Shown: positions 45,491 through 56,202 of the stretch, piece by piece | Position numbering within the stretch: the first letter of the stretch is position 1 | How the letters are laid out: each line of letters opens with the position of its first letter | Assembly (NCBI GenBank): GCA_037903475.1 | Contig: JBAJFG010000073.1 | Location: forward strand, 310,001-374,000 | Reading direction: 5' to 3' | Length of the DNA: 64,000 nt | Source of the DNA: Ancylostoma caninum | Lineage: Eukaryota; Nematoda; Chromadorea; Rhabditida; Ancylostomatidae | Translations under genes and position numbers: made by a program | Notes under the pieces: generated by a model | Told to the model about the DNA's origin: nothing | Database searches by the model: none | Seen by the model: the letters and a program-made list of their open reading frames with translations, nothing else

Positions 45491-48400
45491 TCAGTCGTTT
45501 CCAAGGTGCCCACACGGCTCTCGCGTCGAAACGAAGTGGAATCCAGAACTTGCAGCGTCATCAGCCTTTGTGGAAGTTGTAGAGATCCTATGTCTGAATT
45601 TCATGTGGCGTTGAAAAAGAACATAGATGGAGTTTATCAAGAGACATAGTATGTACATTTCACAGTCGTGATAAAGATTATGCACGTAATGCCAGGATAC
45701 TGGCCTAAAACTTGAAGAAACCGCAATGCTAACATGCTATAGGATCAATTGCCACGCATTCTCACATCCACAAACATCAGACGATATATCGTTGCGGGAC
45801 CAATTTCTACCACGCCGATTTCATCCTTTAATAGGAAGCGACGTGGTGAAGCGCATAATCGCGGATCTGTAAATACCGGATGGTATTAAGGGCTTCTTAG
45901 ATATATGAGCAAAATGTGGTTTCATAACATTTAATTTGCACACGATGCGCTCCTGCCCAGAGCAAAGCATAGTTCTGTACATACATATGTAGGATGAGCC
46001 GCGCCGATTTCCGCACCACTCCATATCCTTTTCTCCAGCAACCAGCTTGCTATTGATATCCTAGAGATAACTGGAGATAACGATGTGCCATGATATGCCC
46101 AGTAAAGGAAACGGTACGAAGTAATGGTAGGCTTTGGGGAAATCGGCGCGGTTCTTCCTACAGGACCATACAGAGTGCGTCATAAATACTGAAATTTTAC
46201 TGTGAAAGAGACAACATCCGAAAAAAAAAACGCCTACATATGCATATGTATCCAAGATGAAGGTCATGTCTTAGCGAATACAAAAAATCTACTCTTGTGC
46301 GGAGCTCTGTTATCCTTAAAGAAGCCGCGAAGATGCCAGTAGAGAATATAGCCGATGCGCCTCGCCTCAACTGGAGTTCGTCCATTATTCTTCCAAATTA
46401 TAAAGAAATTAAGATTTAGGAATACCATACTCCTTCGGGAGGTAGGGCATGTCTTTCTCTTTAAGTATCACATGAAGGGATGTCCTTATTCGCAAATCTT
46501 GTCGCGTTCTCGCCAAGGAAAGGCATCTATGTTTTACTGCAGAGATTTTTTTACTTCCTTTGTTTCTCATCCAAGCAATCTTCTATGAATACATTTCCGT
46601 GTTTATCTTACTTCTCATCACTAGTTGAACCCATAGGCAGTTGGACAGGGCTTGGCTCTTGTGCAAGAGACAAAAGTGGTACAGACCGAGTTTCAAAAAT
46701 CAACTTGAGGGGCTTCAATTTGGTTTCCTTGTGAACTGAATTCCAGTCTACTGATGACCCCAAATGGGTGTCTTAAAGAGCAAGAGCTGCACGATCATCC
46801 ACAGAAAATCAAGCTCCCAAAGGCTTATCTGTTCAAGATATGGAACAAAGTCGACCTGAGTTAGTTCCGCAGAGGCTATGCGCTCCGTCGCCCTCTGTGA
46901 CTGCCCCAACAAGGAAGGAGACTGCCGCGAATAAAAGTGCATTCATTCGGATCGTAAAGACTTTATTGGCTTTATTTTGCATATACTCATTTAAATTTTT
47001 TTTGCATCTTTGATTCCCTACAGATTCATTTAGGAGCGTCAATAATTCTGACGCACCCTGTGTAACCTTGGTGTCAAAAGGGGCGGTACCTCCTTAGGAT
47101 TTGAAACTCGTCCAGTATACAGAATTTCCAGAATCTACATTGTGTCCAAACACGAAATCGGCTAAATCTGAAGTTTAAAGGAACTTTCTGGTATCCAACC
47201 ACAGTTCCCTTCAAATGCTACTGCCAACTTCATCAAGGAAGATTGGGAAGGTATAAGAGAGAAACGAGAAAAAGGACAGAGAAAAGTTCGCGTTATTAGG
47301 AGAGACAGAGGATAAAGACGGGTAGGCGCAGTTATCGAACCACCGTTGGTTCTGAAGCAGATCCTAAAGGAAAGAGTCAAACGCTGGCTCAACCAGAGTC
47401 TGTCCCAAACACAACGATACCTCTATATATAGTTAAATATTCGTGTACATACTTTGCGACCTTTTCGCGCAATGTTCTCCATTTGCTGCATACTTTCCCC
47501 TTCTTTTTCTCTGTGGCGCTTCCTCCATTGTTCTTCTTAGTGTGTTTCTAGGGGCAACACAGTTGTAGAGATATCAGAGACAGTGGGAACAGGAGAATTA
47601 ATGCCGTATACGAAGAGGTAGGCAAGATGGGCAGGAAATAGGCACAAATACTTAACTATCGTCCTTTTCGAAACTGACTATAATGAAACAGACAGACTCA
47701 TGGGGTGTTCAGTTGTTTTGAATCTAAAATAAGCAAATAATGTATTGGGACCACTCGGGATTGTGAAGAGCACGAAGTAAGTATGAGAGAAAATAGTGAA
47801 CCGCTATCCAGACACTAAACTCTTTTTACTCTTTCATGTTACTTTTGCAAAAGGCTTCTACTAGGGTCCACGGTATCTTCATGCATATGCATGGAAACGT
47901 AACGTTGTTGAGCGTTGCTCAACTTCTCCCCGCTTCCATCTGTTCCATTATTGTTTTCTTGTTTGTCCACCTCCGGCCGCTTCGATTTCAACGGTGTGAA
48001 TGCTGTATTTGCTAATGGTTACAAGTGGGTAGCGTGGCGGTTTCAATGGCACCAACACATCTGTCGCTTTCCACGATCGCTCAGTTTACCGAGTCTCGTT
48101 GAGATGTACATTTCGCCTAGAGTGACCTAGTTCCTCGACCTTTACTTAAGGAACTGCACTGGACCTTGAAGAGACACTGGCTGGGACCTCCACCTGGCTC
48201 TGCTCGTTTTTCAGAAGATTAACATTGGATTGAAGCAAAGTGTGAGATCAAGTGAGCGATCCTGAAGAAACCTTTCACTTTTGTTCCATTCATCGGGGTT
48301 AAAATTCGTGAAACAATACCTACTCATACCAAAGATAACTTAATCGGTCATTTCATAGACCTAGTAAAGCAAAGAGACGCAGGGCGTGAAAGTTGGTTTG

Positions 48401-49103
48401 TTAACCTGATTTTGCTCGGTTATGCATCCGTGGATCCTAACCCAGAACATCACATTGCTCGGGAAAATGCATAGTCGTAGGGACTAGCAAGGCGAGCAGC
48501 ATTTTCTACTCGTAGTTCTGCCCATGCTACTTCATCATCTTGCGTTTGCGCTCCTGGAGGCTAGTTTCCAAGTGAATCGTAGCTTCTTAGAGAAATGTAG
48601 TAGCACATATTCCCGGATAAAACCTTTTTTTCCTCTGCCTCGTGTGAAGATGATTCGTTTGGCACAGTTTTCATTGAAATCATGTGAGTTGGAGTAACTG
48701 CAAACGTCCAAGGATAAGCTAGGGAAATTACTTTTGCCACCATGACAAATCTTCTAATTCCCTATTTCCCGGAACCCCCGGGGTCTATTTAAAAGTGATT
48801 TTATCTAAAGAACAGTTCACGGGTTTTGTGAGATTGCAAAAGCCTATACGCTCGAAGTTGGGTAGGAATGTCTGCTATACCTCTTTTCGCATGAATTGCG
48901 AAACATTTCCTTACGCGCATGACCATCAGTGGTTTCGACTCCGTGAACCGGACCTTATTAGGGTAACTCGGAAAAACTCTAGATGCAGAGAGGTTTTGGA
49001 TGGTAGGGGTGGGCCTCAAGCCCTCATCCACCCCCAACGAGGCAAAACGTCAGCTGAGAATTTCGTGTCCAGGATCGAGTACCACTGCCACTTCCACATG
49101 TAC
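45491..49103. other. gene-poor stretch with a small fold-back
   Basis: No gene is supported. Inverted arms at 45988-46016 and 46136-46162 share gccgcgccgatttcc. A 110-codon plus frame ending in the hAT-like copy (48795-49127) reads partly like protein (HDHQWFRLREPDLIRVTR), but the opposite strand is open too, so no call is made. Confidence 0.35.
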
Positions 49104-49260
49104 CAGTGGCGGACGCAGGAAGGGTAGGGGGCGAGGAGGGAGGACAGATGAAAATATTACATGTTCTTTTTTATTGTTTATTTTTATTTCAAATTTTTTT
49201 AATATTTATTATCAACTATTTAATTTCAAATCTAATATAAATTACTTACTCGACAGCATG
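49104..49260 (+). repeat. hAT-like MITE family, truncated copy
   Basis: It starts cagtggcggacgcaggaagg with the family's G-rich head and AT-rich middle. The right end was not found, so the end coordinate is approximate. Confidence 0.6.
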
Positions 49261-49834
49261 TCTTCTAGTTTGGCATTCTTCTGAATCTGGGCATGAATCT
49301 TGATATTACCTATCTCCGGGCCGACGCCTTCATTCCACCATAATTTCCTTACTAAGACAGTTTTCTTTTGAGAAGTAGCGAAGTGCCAGATGACTTTGCT
49401 TGCGAAGAGTGCAACTTTTTTTTTCTAGTAAAAAAATCGGGCTGGCGCATTTTTCTTCACTTATCGCTCGCGAATTCTCCTCTAAGGCAACACTGAAGAA
49501 TGCAGTGGATTCACTCCAGGGGAAATGATAGATAGGTGGCCATGGCAAGAAATGGTGCGCAACGAGCGAACTATGTGGCCTTTTTACATCATTGCTTTGC
49601 ATTTTTTCTAAAGTGACTTCTGGTTCGTATTTGCGTCCACGGAAGCGTTTCTAATTCCAGTTCGTCGAATGTTGGCTAATAGTAGGTGTGTGAAAACTAC
49701 TAGAGCAGTATGTGAGACGTCACTTTTTTACTTCGATTTATATTGTGGTGTTGTGTTATGATGTGGGACAGTTTTTATACTTCATCGCGAGGCGATAGCG
49801 TCGCGGCACGACCATCATATGCAAAAGAGCATAC
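49261..49834. other. spacer, no supported gene
   Basis: A minus ORF at 49330-49602 has no start context, splice sites or domain that support it. Nothing else is seen. Confidence 0.4.
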
Positions 49835-50354
49835 ATGAATATGGATATGGATGGTAGCGTGCACTTGAGACGCCTCCCACGTCCTGTACCTCCGTCGTTC
49901 CACGGATTTTGCGCTCTTCTTGGTTCTAATATCTCAACGTTTATTTTGAAAAAAGTCCGCATGGGAGCGTTTGTCCGCGTAAGTAAATATTCTGAAAGAT
50001 ATGCATATTTACCTCCTCCTCATTTCCATCTGGTCATCAGAAGATAACAGAATTTTCTAGCTATTTCTCAGCATTAATATCTGATGCCAATTTTTCCCAT
50101 TAGTTTTAGCTTTGTGTTGAATAATATTTACAGTGCCTCTACTAAAGTAGTGTTATTTTTCAACTTCTCCTCAATTATTAACGAATCCCCTAGACATGAA
50201 AGCATAATCCCACTTTGCTCTTCCTACGCAGAAGAAACAGTGGACAACATGTTGTTCTCTACTGGGCACCTCTGATGAAGCTGCAAAACTGCGCTTTGTT
50301 GGTTTAGCAGTGTTTGTGGTAGCGATTTCAGGGTTTACAAGCTTCACTGATTAG
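49835..50354 (+). CDS. candidate two-exon small membrane protein gene (88 aa)
   Basis: Exon 1 (49835-49978) starts at ATG, encodes a basic/Pro-rich segment (VHLRRLPRPVPPSFHGF) and ends phase 0 at the donor gtccgc|gtaagt. Exon 2 (50232-50354) follows the acceptor tcttcctacgcag, also phase 0. It encodes KKQWTTCCSLLGTSDEAAKL and then a hydrophobic segment (FVGLAVFVVAISGF) before TAG 50352-50354. Matching phases and good splice sites support it. The family is unknown, and further 5' exons are possible. Confidence 0.4.
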
Positions 50355-53300
50355 TTTTGAGTACGTCGCTGCGAGTTGGGGGATTCGTTATTCATTCCTT
50401 TGCACTTTTCTACACTCACTACATACTTCCTGTTATTTCACTACCACTAGCAAACGCTCTGCCCATCTACACCTTCATGGAATTTTGAAGATGCACTACT
50501 TTTATGCTTTGCTGTATGTACATGTTTGATTACAGACCGATTTTCAAAATTTAAAAATCCAGCCGGTGATAAATATTTAGTGCACAAATCTTTGTTATGC
50601 CACGATTTGCTCTATGAAACCTTTCAGACTCGTCAATTTGGGTGAATGATATTTTCCCATCTATTAAGAATTTCAACCTATAAGAATTTCTGCTCTGCTT
50701 TAACTTTTTATAATTTTCTCATAATAAACAGTCATAGTTATGTGATTTGTCCGTTCGTCTCCCAATTTGTCCCAAAAGCCTGTGTCTCATCTAGGATTTC
50801 ATCCTAAGTCCTCGACACCAAAAGAGTCTTTAGGCGATTGCAAGAGTAAACATATTTCTACAGAATGGTGACGGGAAACCCTTTTTTGAAGCCAAACAAA
50901 GGCATGCGCTCATTTCCGGATGGAAAATTTCGTTGGTAGATGAATTGGCTGTCAGGGAAGTGAGGGATGCCCAGTTAGGTCTCCAGATTTACCGACTTTA
51001 TGTAAGTTTCTACTCGTGCTCAAATATGAAGAAAAATGTGCATGCTCAAAAGCGCAGATATTCCAGCAGTGGAAAATGAAAAGTGAAAAGTGTGATCATG
51101 ACTGCCATTGATCCATACAGTAGGAATCATCGCTGATATTTGAAGATATGTTCTGTGGCGTTGCAGACGATGTATAACTGACAACCCATGGCAATCATGT
51201 TGAACACCACTATCTCTGCCCTGTACGATGCCAAAAAAAGTTTAAGTTCGCTTGATCTCTCTCCCTTCTCTTGCACTTTCGCGCACCCGATTTTTGACAT
51301 ATTCAAAATCGGATTGTCGATTTCAAACACATGCAATAAATAATCGTTCCTGGCCGCCTACAAATCCTCCTTGAGGTGACTGTTATCGATATGGTAGAAT
51401 GAAAATGTTATGTCGAAAATAGAACAGAAGAATGTGTAGATTTGTTATGTGAACAGGGATAAATTGACTGATACTGTTGCTTATGAAGCATTGTTTCTTA
51501 ATGAAATGAAAGTCCCCTCGATGATCATGTAAAAACCTCTGCATTTTACCAAGGAATTTCCTGAAAAGTGTTCTAAAGAGGTCTAGTTTGATCTTAAGCA
51601 CCAGTTTCTCCAAGGTAATTTCTCAATTTTCCGAGGTTCTTGTCCCAACACTCGCTTTAGGGGAACTTTGACAAACACTGTTCCTACGGCTGGCTATCAG
51701 ATGACGTGGTGAGCACGAGTTTTTGTCGAGTTTGCCGCGAAGCAATGCGATAGGCAAACGAAAACATGCGTCTCGAGGTGGAAGTGAATTCCACAAAATA
51801 AACACAGCGCCTCGCCTCATCAAGTAAATACACTTCAGCCAAAGACCACCGGCACCAGCTGTACTGGACCTCGACGTCCGTCGACGCTCATCGGCTGGTC
51901 ATTGTGTGCGTGTTTCCCATGGCTCTCAAGCTCGCGAATCCGTTGCGCCTGCGTCTCCGCCACGCACGCGATCCTTTGTGCGGCGCTTCCAAATCGCAGC
52001 CGACGCATTTCCTCCATATAGTGACCTTATCACGATGTCATCGCCTATGCTCCCTTTTATCCTTCCGTTCAGCCGCGCGAGAACCCCGCTGAGACTGCGT
52101 GGTTCTTGGAATTTTTCGCGAAATCGCACAAATTCACGTTGTACCCGCTGCCGTGGCAACGATTCTGCGATTCCGCTTGATTTCTCGTGTTAGGTGCAAT
52201 TTCGCGCCAATTACTACGATGTAAGAAAGGATTCTGCAGAGCCGAACTGATAGAAGGACTACTTAGCCTCTCCAAACACCTTTTGATCACAAATGGCCTA
52301 CAGAAAACCAGTGGGTTGCTCGATTTTGGCTGACAGGAGCTCAAAAGTGAGAGTAGCTTCTTTCCATTCCACTTCATTTTCTTTCTTTATCCTGTGGTTT
52401 CTCAAAGCTTCAAGAGAAATTTCTCTATATGGATCCGTCTCTAATCCTCTTTGGAAGCTAACCTTATTTTGTGTTGAGCTCATAGGTTCTAATAAACATA
52501 GTTGATGTCTACTTAGCAATTAACTTGGAGACAACTGAAAGATTTTTTTGATTTGCCATTGCTGAAGATTTTCTAAATTTTTATGTAAAACTTCGTCGTG
52601 ATCACGAAGAAGTACTGCTTAGTTGTATAACACACAGGTTTCTACAACCTTTGGATGCGACAGCTTTTTATGGAACGAAATCCTAATTCCTGAGGAAATA
52701 TGTTCGTTCTCTAGTGCCTAATGAAACAGAATAGTTTTTTTTAGGTAAGCAGTTCAACCTGAGCTTAGCCTTGTGACCCCAAAAAGGAGCCACAGTTTTT
52801 GGTTTCTTATTCCCTTGGCGACCTACTTTTGTCTACGATTGTCCTACAATAATACGTCTGTAATGATCCTACACCCATTGTTTAAGAAAACTAGCAAATT
52901 ACAGCGTAAATCCAGCATTTTGCGGAATCCCGCCGGTTACTCTCTAATTTCCAGATAAGTATTCCAAAATTCGCTCGCCCCGGGTCTCTTAGATATCATG
53001 TAAATTCGGGGTATATCTAACGGTTCTTATTCAGGTTCTGTGCTAGCTCCTCTTATTTTCCTGCCAAATTTCTCATTCTTCCTTTGGATTTTGTGCGAAG
53101 ACCACCAGTGGAGAATTACCAGAGCAGGAAACACAACAAATATTTTACGAGCCGCGAAATTTATCTTTTTCTGGGAGTTAGCACAAGCACTGTTTCCGAA
53201 ACTGAAGAACATTTTGATAGTAGCGACATCAATAGTTCCTGCCAAAAAAGTTCCTTCAACTCTACTGCAGTATTAGTATTGTACTATTGACTGTACATGT

Positions 53301-53373
53301 TTGCAGTCACAGTGTTGTCTCTGCTGACGTCTATGGTTTATTGGAGCTAATAAACTTCTTTTGTTTTTGGAAG
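50355..53373. other. gene-poor stretch with uncertain exons
   Basis: A minus frame at 51127-51336 could be one exon of a serpentine receptor (separate entry). A GC-rich block at 51830-52200 has open frames on both strands (for example minus REFVRFREKFQEPRSLSG) that do not link by splice sites. A minus frame ending at 52298 (HRIKKENEVEWKEATLTF) and a plus frame at 53084-53290 (VSTSTVSETEEHFDSSD) may be exons of unknown genes. Confidence 0.3.
51127..51300 (-). CDS. possible exon of a nematode serpentine receptor
   Basis: The frame reads SKIGCAKVQEKGERSSELKL followed by a hydrophobic span (EIVVFNMIAMGCQLYIVC) and a polar tail ending at TGA 51127-51129. A charged stretch running into a membrane helix is the usual look of the sixth helix of nematode chemoreceptors (Srx-like). 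No other helices were found nearby. Weak call. Confidence 0.2.
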   Translation of the reverse strand: MSKIGCAKVQEKGERSSELKLFLASYRAEIVVFNMIAMGCQLYIVCNATEHIFKYQR

Positions 53374-53711
53374 AATTTTCTTACGAGATCCTGGTCCTCC
53401 TGCTCTCCGAAGTCTTTTGGGCTGTGTTGATGCCTACCCAGGGTATGGGAACCATTCTTAGCTTGTCCTGTGAATCTACTGATGACCAAACAGCGCAGCA
53501 CATACACTGTAAGAGTTTTGTTGTAATTCTATGCGGGTCACTCTTTAAGGCCACAAAACAAGTTTAGAACCATTTCAGGCCTACAATATTCCTGGGAATC
53601 TCCAGCATTGGCGCCTTCTATACATGCATGCTACTCCTTTGTGTACTTACTGTGATCACACGGATTTCACTTAGTCTCAAAGAAGTGGAAACCATGCACA
53701 AATTTTCAGTT
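53374..53711 (+). CDS. candidate exons of an unidentified membrane protein
   Basis: Exon 53374-53442 follows the acceptor gtttttggaag, encodes FLRDPGPPALRSLLGCVDAY and ends phase 2 at gg|gtatgg. Exon 53579 onward follows ccatttcag in the matching phase. It encodes PTIFLGISSIGAFYTCMLLL and CVLTVITRI, a clear transmembrane helix, then SLSLKEVETMHKF. The 3' end runs into a T-rich stretch and is unresolved. Upstream exons may lie at 53084-53270. Confidence 0.35.
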
Positions 53712-54830
53712 TTTTTTTCTATTTGGCTTTCTATTTCTATTTATTTAATTATTTTCTATTTTTTTCTATTTTCTTATTTCTATTTATTTCTATTTTTTTC
53801 TATTTCAACACGTCTGGGTATATTGAATTGAATGAGTAATTAAATAATGAAGTTCGCTTTCTCTCGAATTTGGTCTGCTGGAGATTTTCTCACGTGAAAA
53901 AAATGTAGTACGTTTTTTACCACGTACGTACTTCCATGAAGGAAAGTCCTCCTAACACTGGCGGAACTTCGAGTGAGTACTCCAAGTTTATTTGATTCGT
54001 ACCATGCACTTGGAAAGCGACGTACTCGTACAACTCCTTGCTTACAACTTGCACTTTGTCATGCGAGTGCAACACTAGTCAGTTCTCATTAAAACTTTGA
54101 CGAGAAACAAATTAGTGCACTGGAAATTTTGTACTAAGAAACGAAAAAAACTTTCTTCCCAGCTGTTCTATCCAGGTGAAATTTTTAAGCACAGTAATCC
54201 ACTTACTTAAAATTGAACCTTGGACCAAATTACAATTTGTGCTCATGTCCTGAATGTGAATGCTCTTATTCATGGCATACTAATTTCTTCCTTGCTAAGT
54301 TTACAGATGTAACCTTATATTTCCCAATTAATCGGGCTTTTTTTGGAAGTATCGGGTTACTATCTTGAAAAGTTCTTCACCGACAATAGTTGTTTTTCTA
54401 AGCTCGCGCCCAAATAACTATTATGGGATAGAGACGCTCTCATACAGTGTTGCAAAAAAAGTGGGATCGCATTTTGAGGTAATTGGGGTCTCTCAATAAA
54501 CCACGTAAAAGATCCGATTTCTCAATAGCTCGTTCTTTTCAGTAAATAGGACCTCCCTGGTTATTCTACGATCTTCTCCGATAGGTTAGGCAAGTTTTAA
54601 ACAACGCGCTTCACTCATATTCAAGTCACAGCCAATCTGCTCCTGTGAGAGCTTCCACCAAGTTCAAAGTTATTACCAACAGTTCAATATGTTTCTTGAT
54701 TTTTCTCATTTTCTTTAAGTTGGATTGAGCTCACTCCTTTGAAATTTCGGGTAATGATTCGAGCAAATCCGACGTTGTCAGAAAAGCTCCGAATTAGGAA
54801 GAGAAGGTGCCGTAAAGGCCAGTAGTAAAA
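53712..54830. other. spacer with a (tttctat)n-like low-complexity tract
   Basis: Positions 53707-53805 are almost only T, A and C, in ttctattt-type repeats. The rest has no supported gene. Confidence 0.5.
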
Positions 54831-55013
54831 CAGTGGCGGATGCCATTTACAAGAATGGGTTGCCAAATTTTCAGCATTACTTCACGAAACGGATAAAAAT
54901 CTTGTTTTAGATTATTTTCAATTGTTTGCTTTTATTATTATTTTTTCGGACAATGTTTGCTGACTGTCTATTTTCCCACAGCTTCTCACACCCACTTTCT
55001 ACGTCCGCCACTG
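54831..55013. mobile_element. hAT-like MITE family, short copy (183 bp)
   Basis: Both ends are present: cagtggcgga on the left and cgtccgccactg on the right. The 8-bp flanks (tagtaaaa, gggtaaag) agree at five positions, a decayed duplication. The interior is AT-rich and shorter than in the 37308 copy. Confidence 0.7.
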
Positions 55014-55519
55014 GGGTAAAGATATTAGAGGGAGGTCTGAAAATCCCTTTCCCCTATTTTTTTTGACCCTGCCTGAAGAAAAACCTTCGCTAGAAGATCT
55101 ACTAATCGATTCTCGGTATGGTTCACTAGTGGACAGCTTTCCCCTACTGGATTAAAGAGTTTCACAGTCTTCTAGAAAATTCCCAAACTTATTTCCCAAA
55201 TAAAAACCCTTCGTGACGATTTGCTTTTTTTGGCCTGCTTCTATATATTTATTACTCCTAATGCAACATTTTAGTTCCTATCGCGAAGGAAGCCATTTTT
55301 TGTGATTTCAGTATCTTCTTGTTTATGAGAGACTTTAAATGTGCTTTGTCAAACGATAGAATAAAACACTTTTGCACTAGAAATCTCAAATCCTTAGGTG
55401 TTCCATTCTTTTGCTCACAAGGCAGAAATTAACGAGAAACTTCATTCGATGTTCTCTTTCGTCAAATCCACCAGTTTCTTCAATTTAAATTTTTTTACTA
55501 AAATAAAAATTTAACATCG

Positions 55520-56202
55520 TTAATCATGAACATGAGCCATGACTTTTTCAATCACTACAGGATAGCGATGATCGTACGAGTTGTCGAAAAACCATACCCT
55601 ATCCTGTGTCTGTGCTTCCAAGGAAATGGAGCGAGCATGGCCTGTAAAAATGCTCTCGCTATTTAGAGATTCATTGCTCTTAGGTTTTATCTCCGTCCTC
55701 ACTTTTTGTTCTCTCTGCTCTTCACCTTCGTAATTGCCCTCAGTTTCTTTAATTTCATGCATATTTTCCAGTTCCATTAGCGCTATTCCAAATTTCATGA
55801 GAAGCCTTCATTTTCTTCGACCTATCCATTTCTTTTGGTCATTTGAGGACTTACACAACTGCTAACCTCTCTCGTAAGCTGCTTTGATCGAGCACTTGTG
55901 GTTTCAGTAGTTTAGATATCTACAGCTTCGTCAAATCTTTCAACTTGCTCTTCTCATCGTTGCTAAAAATCCAGGTCAAGTTTATCCGCATTTTGAGCTA
56001 TTATAATTCTTTTGGTCATTTGACGACTTGTATAGTTGCTAGCTACCCTCTTACAATGTCGAATGCGCCTAGAGTCTGCTCTCTGAACGGTATTTAGGAT
56101 TCCTGCCATGGTCCAGCATGCTTTTAATGTTTCGGGTTCGCGTGACAACATCGTGACAGCTGCTTTTGCTGCGGTGTCGTCAGCCATTATCGTGATGGGC
56201 AT
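55520..56202 (-). pseudogene. gene-like acidic reading frames, possibly a decayed or multi-exon gene
   Basis: A minus frame starts at 56202, right after an acceptor-like cctgactag, and reads MADDTAAKAAVTMLSREPET and SRRIRHCKRV. It stays open to TAG at 55963-55965, and beyond that the same frame continues protein-like but with stops (EEQVERFDEAVDI, SPQMTKRNG). A second frame, 55798-55520, encodes an acidic 92-residue stretch (EGNYEGEEQREQKVRTE) ending YPVVIEKVMAHVHD. The SRQMTKR and SPQMTKR segments are a diverged direct repeat (56007-56050 and 55830-55875). I could not find in-phase splice sites to join them. No family was recognised. Confidence 0.3.
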
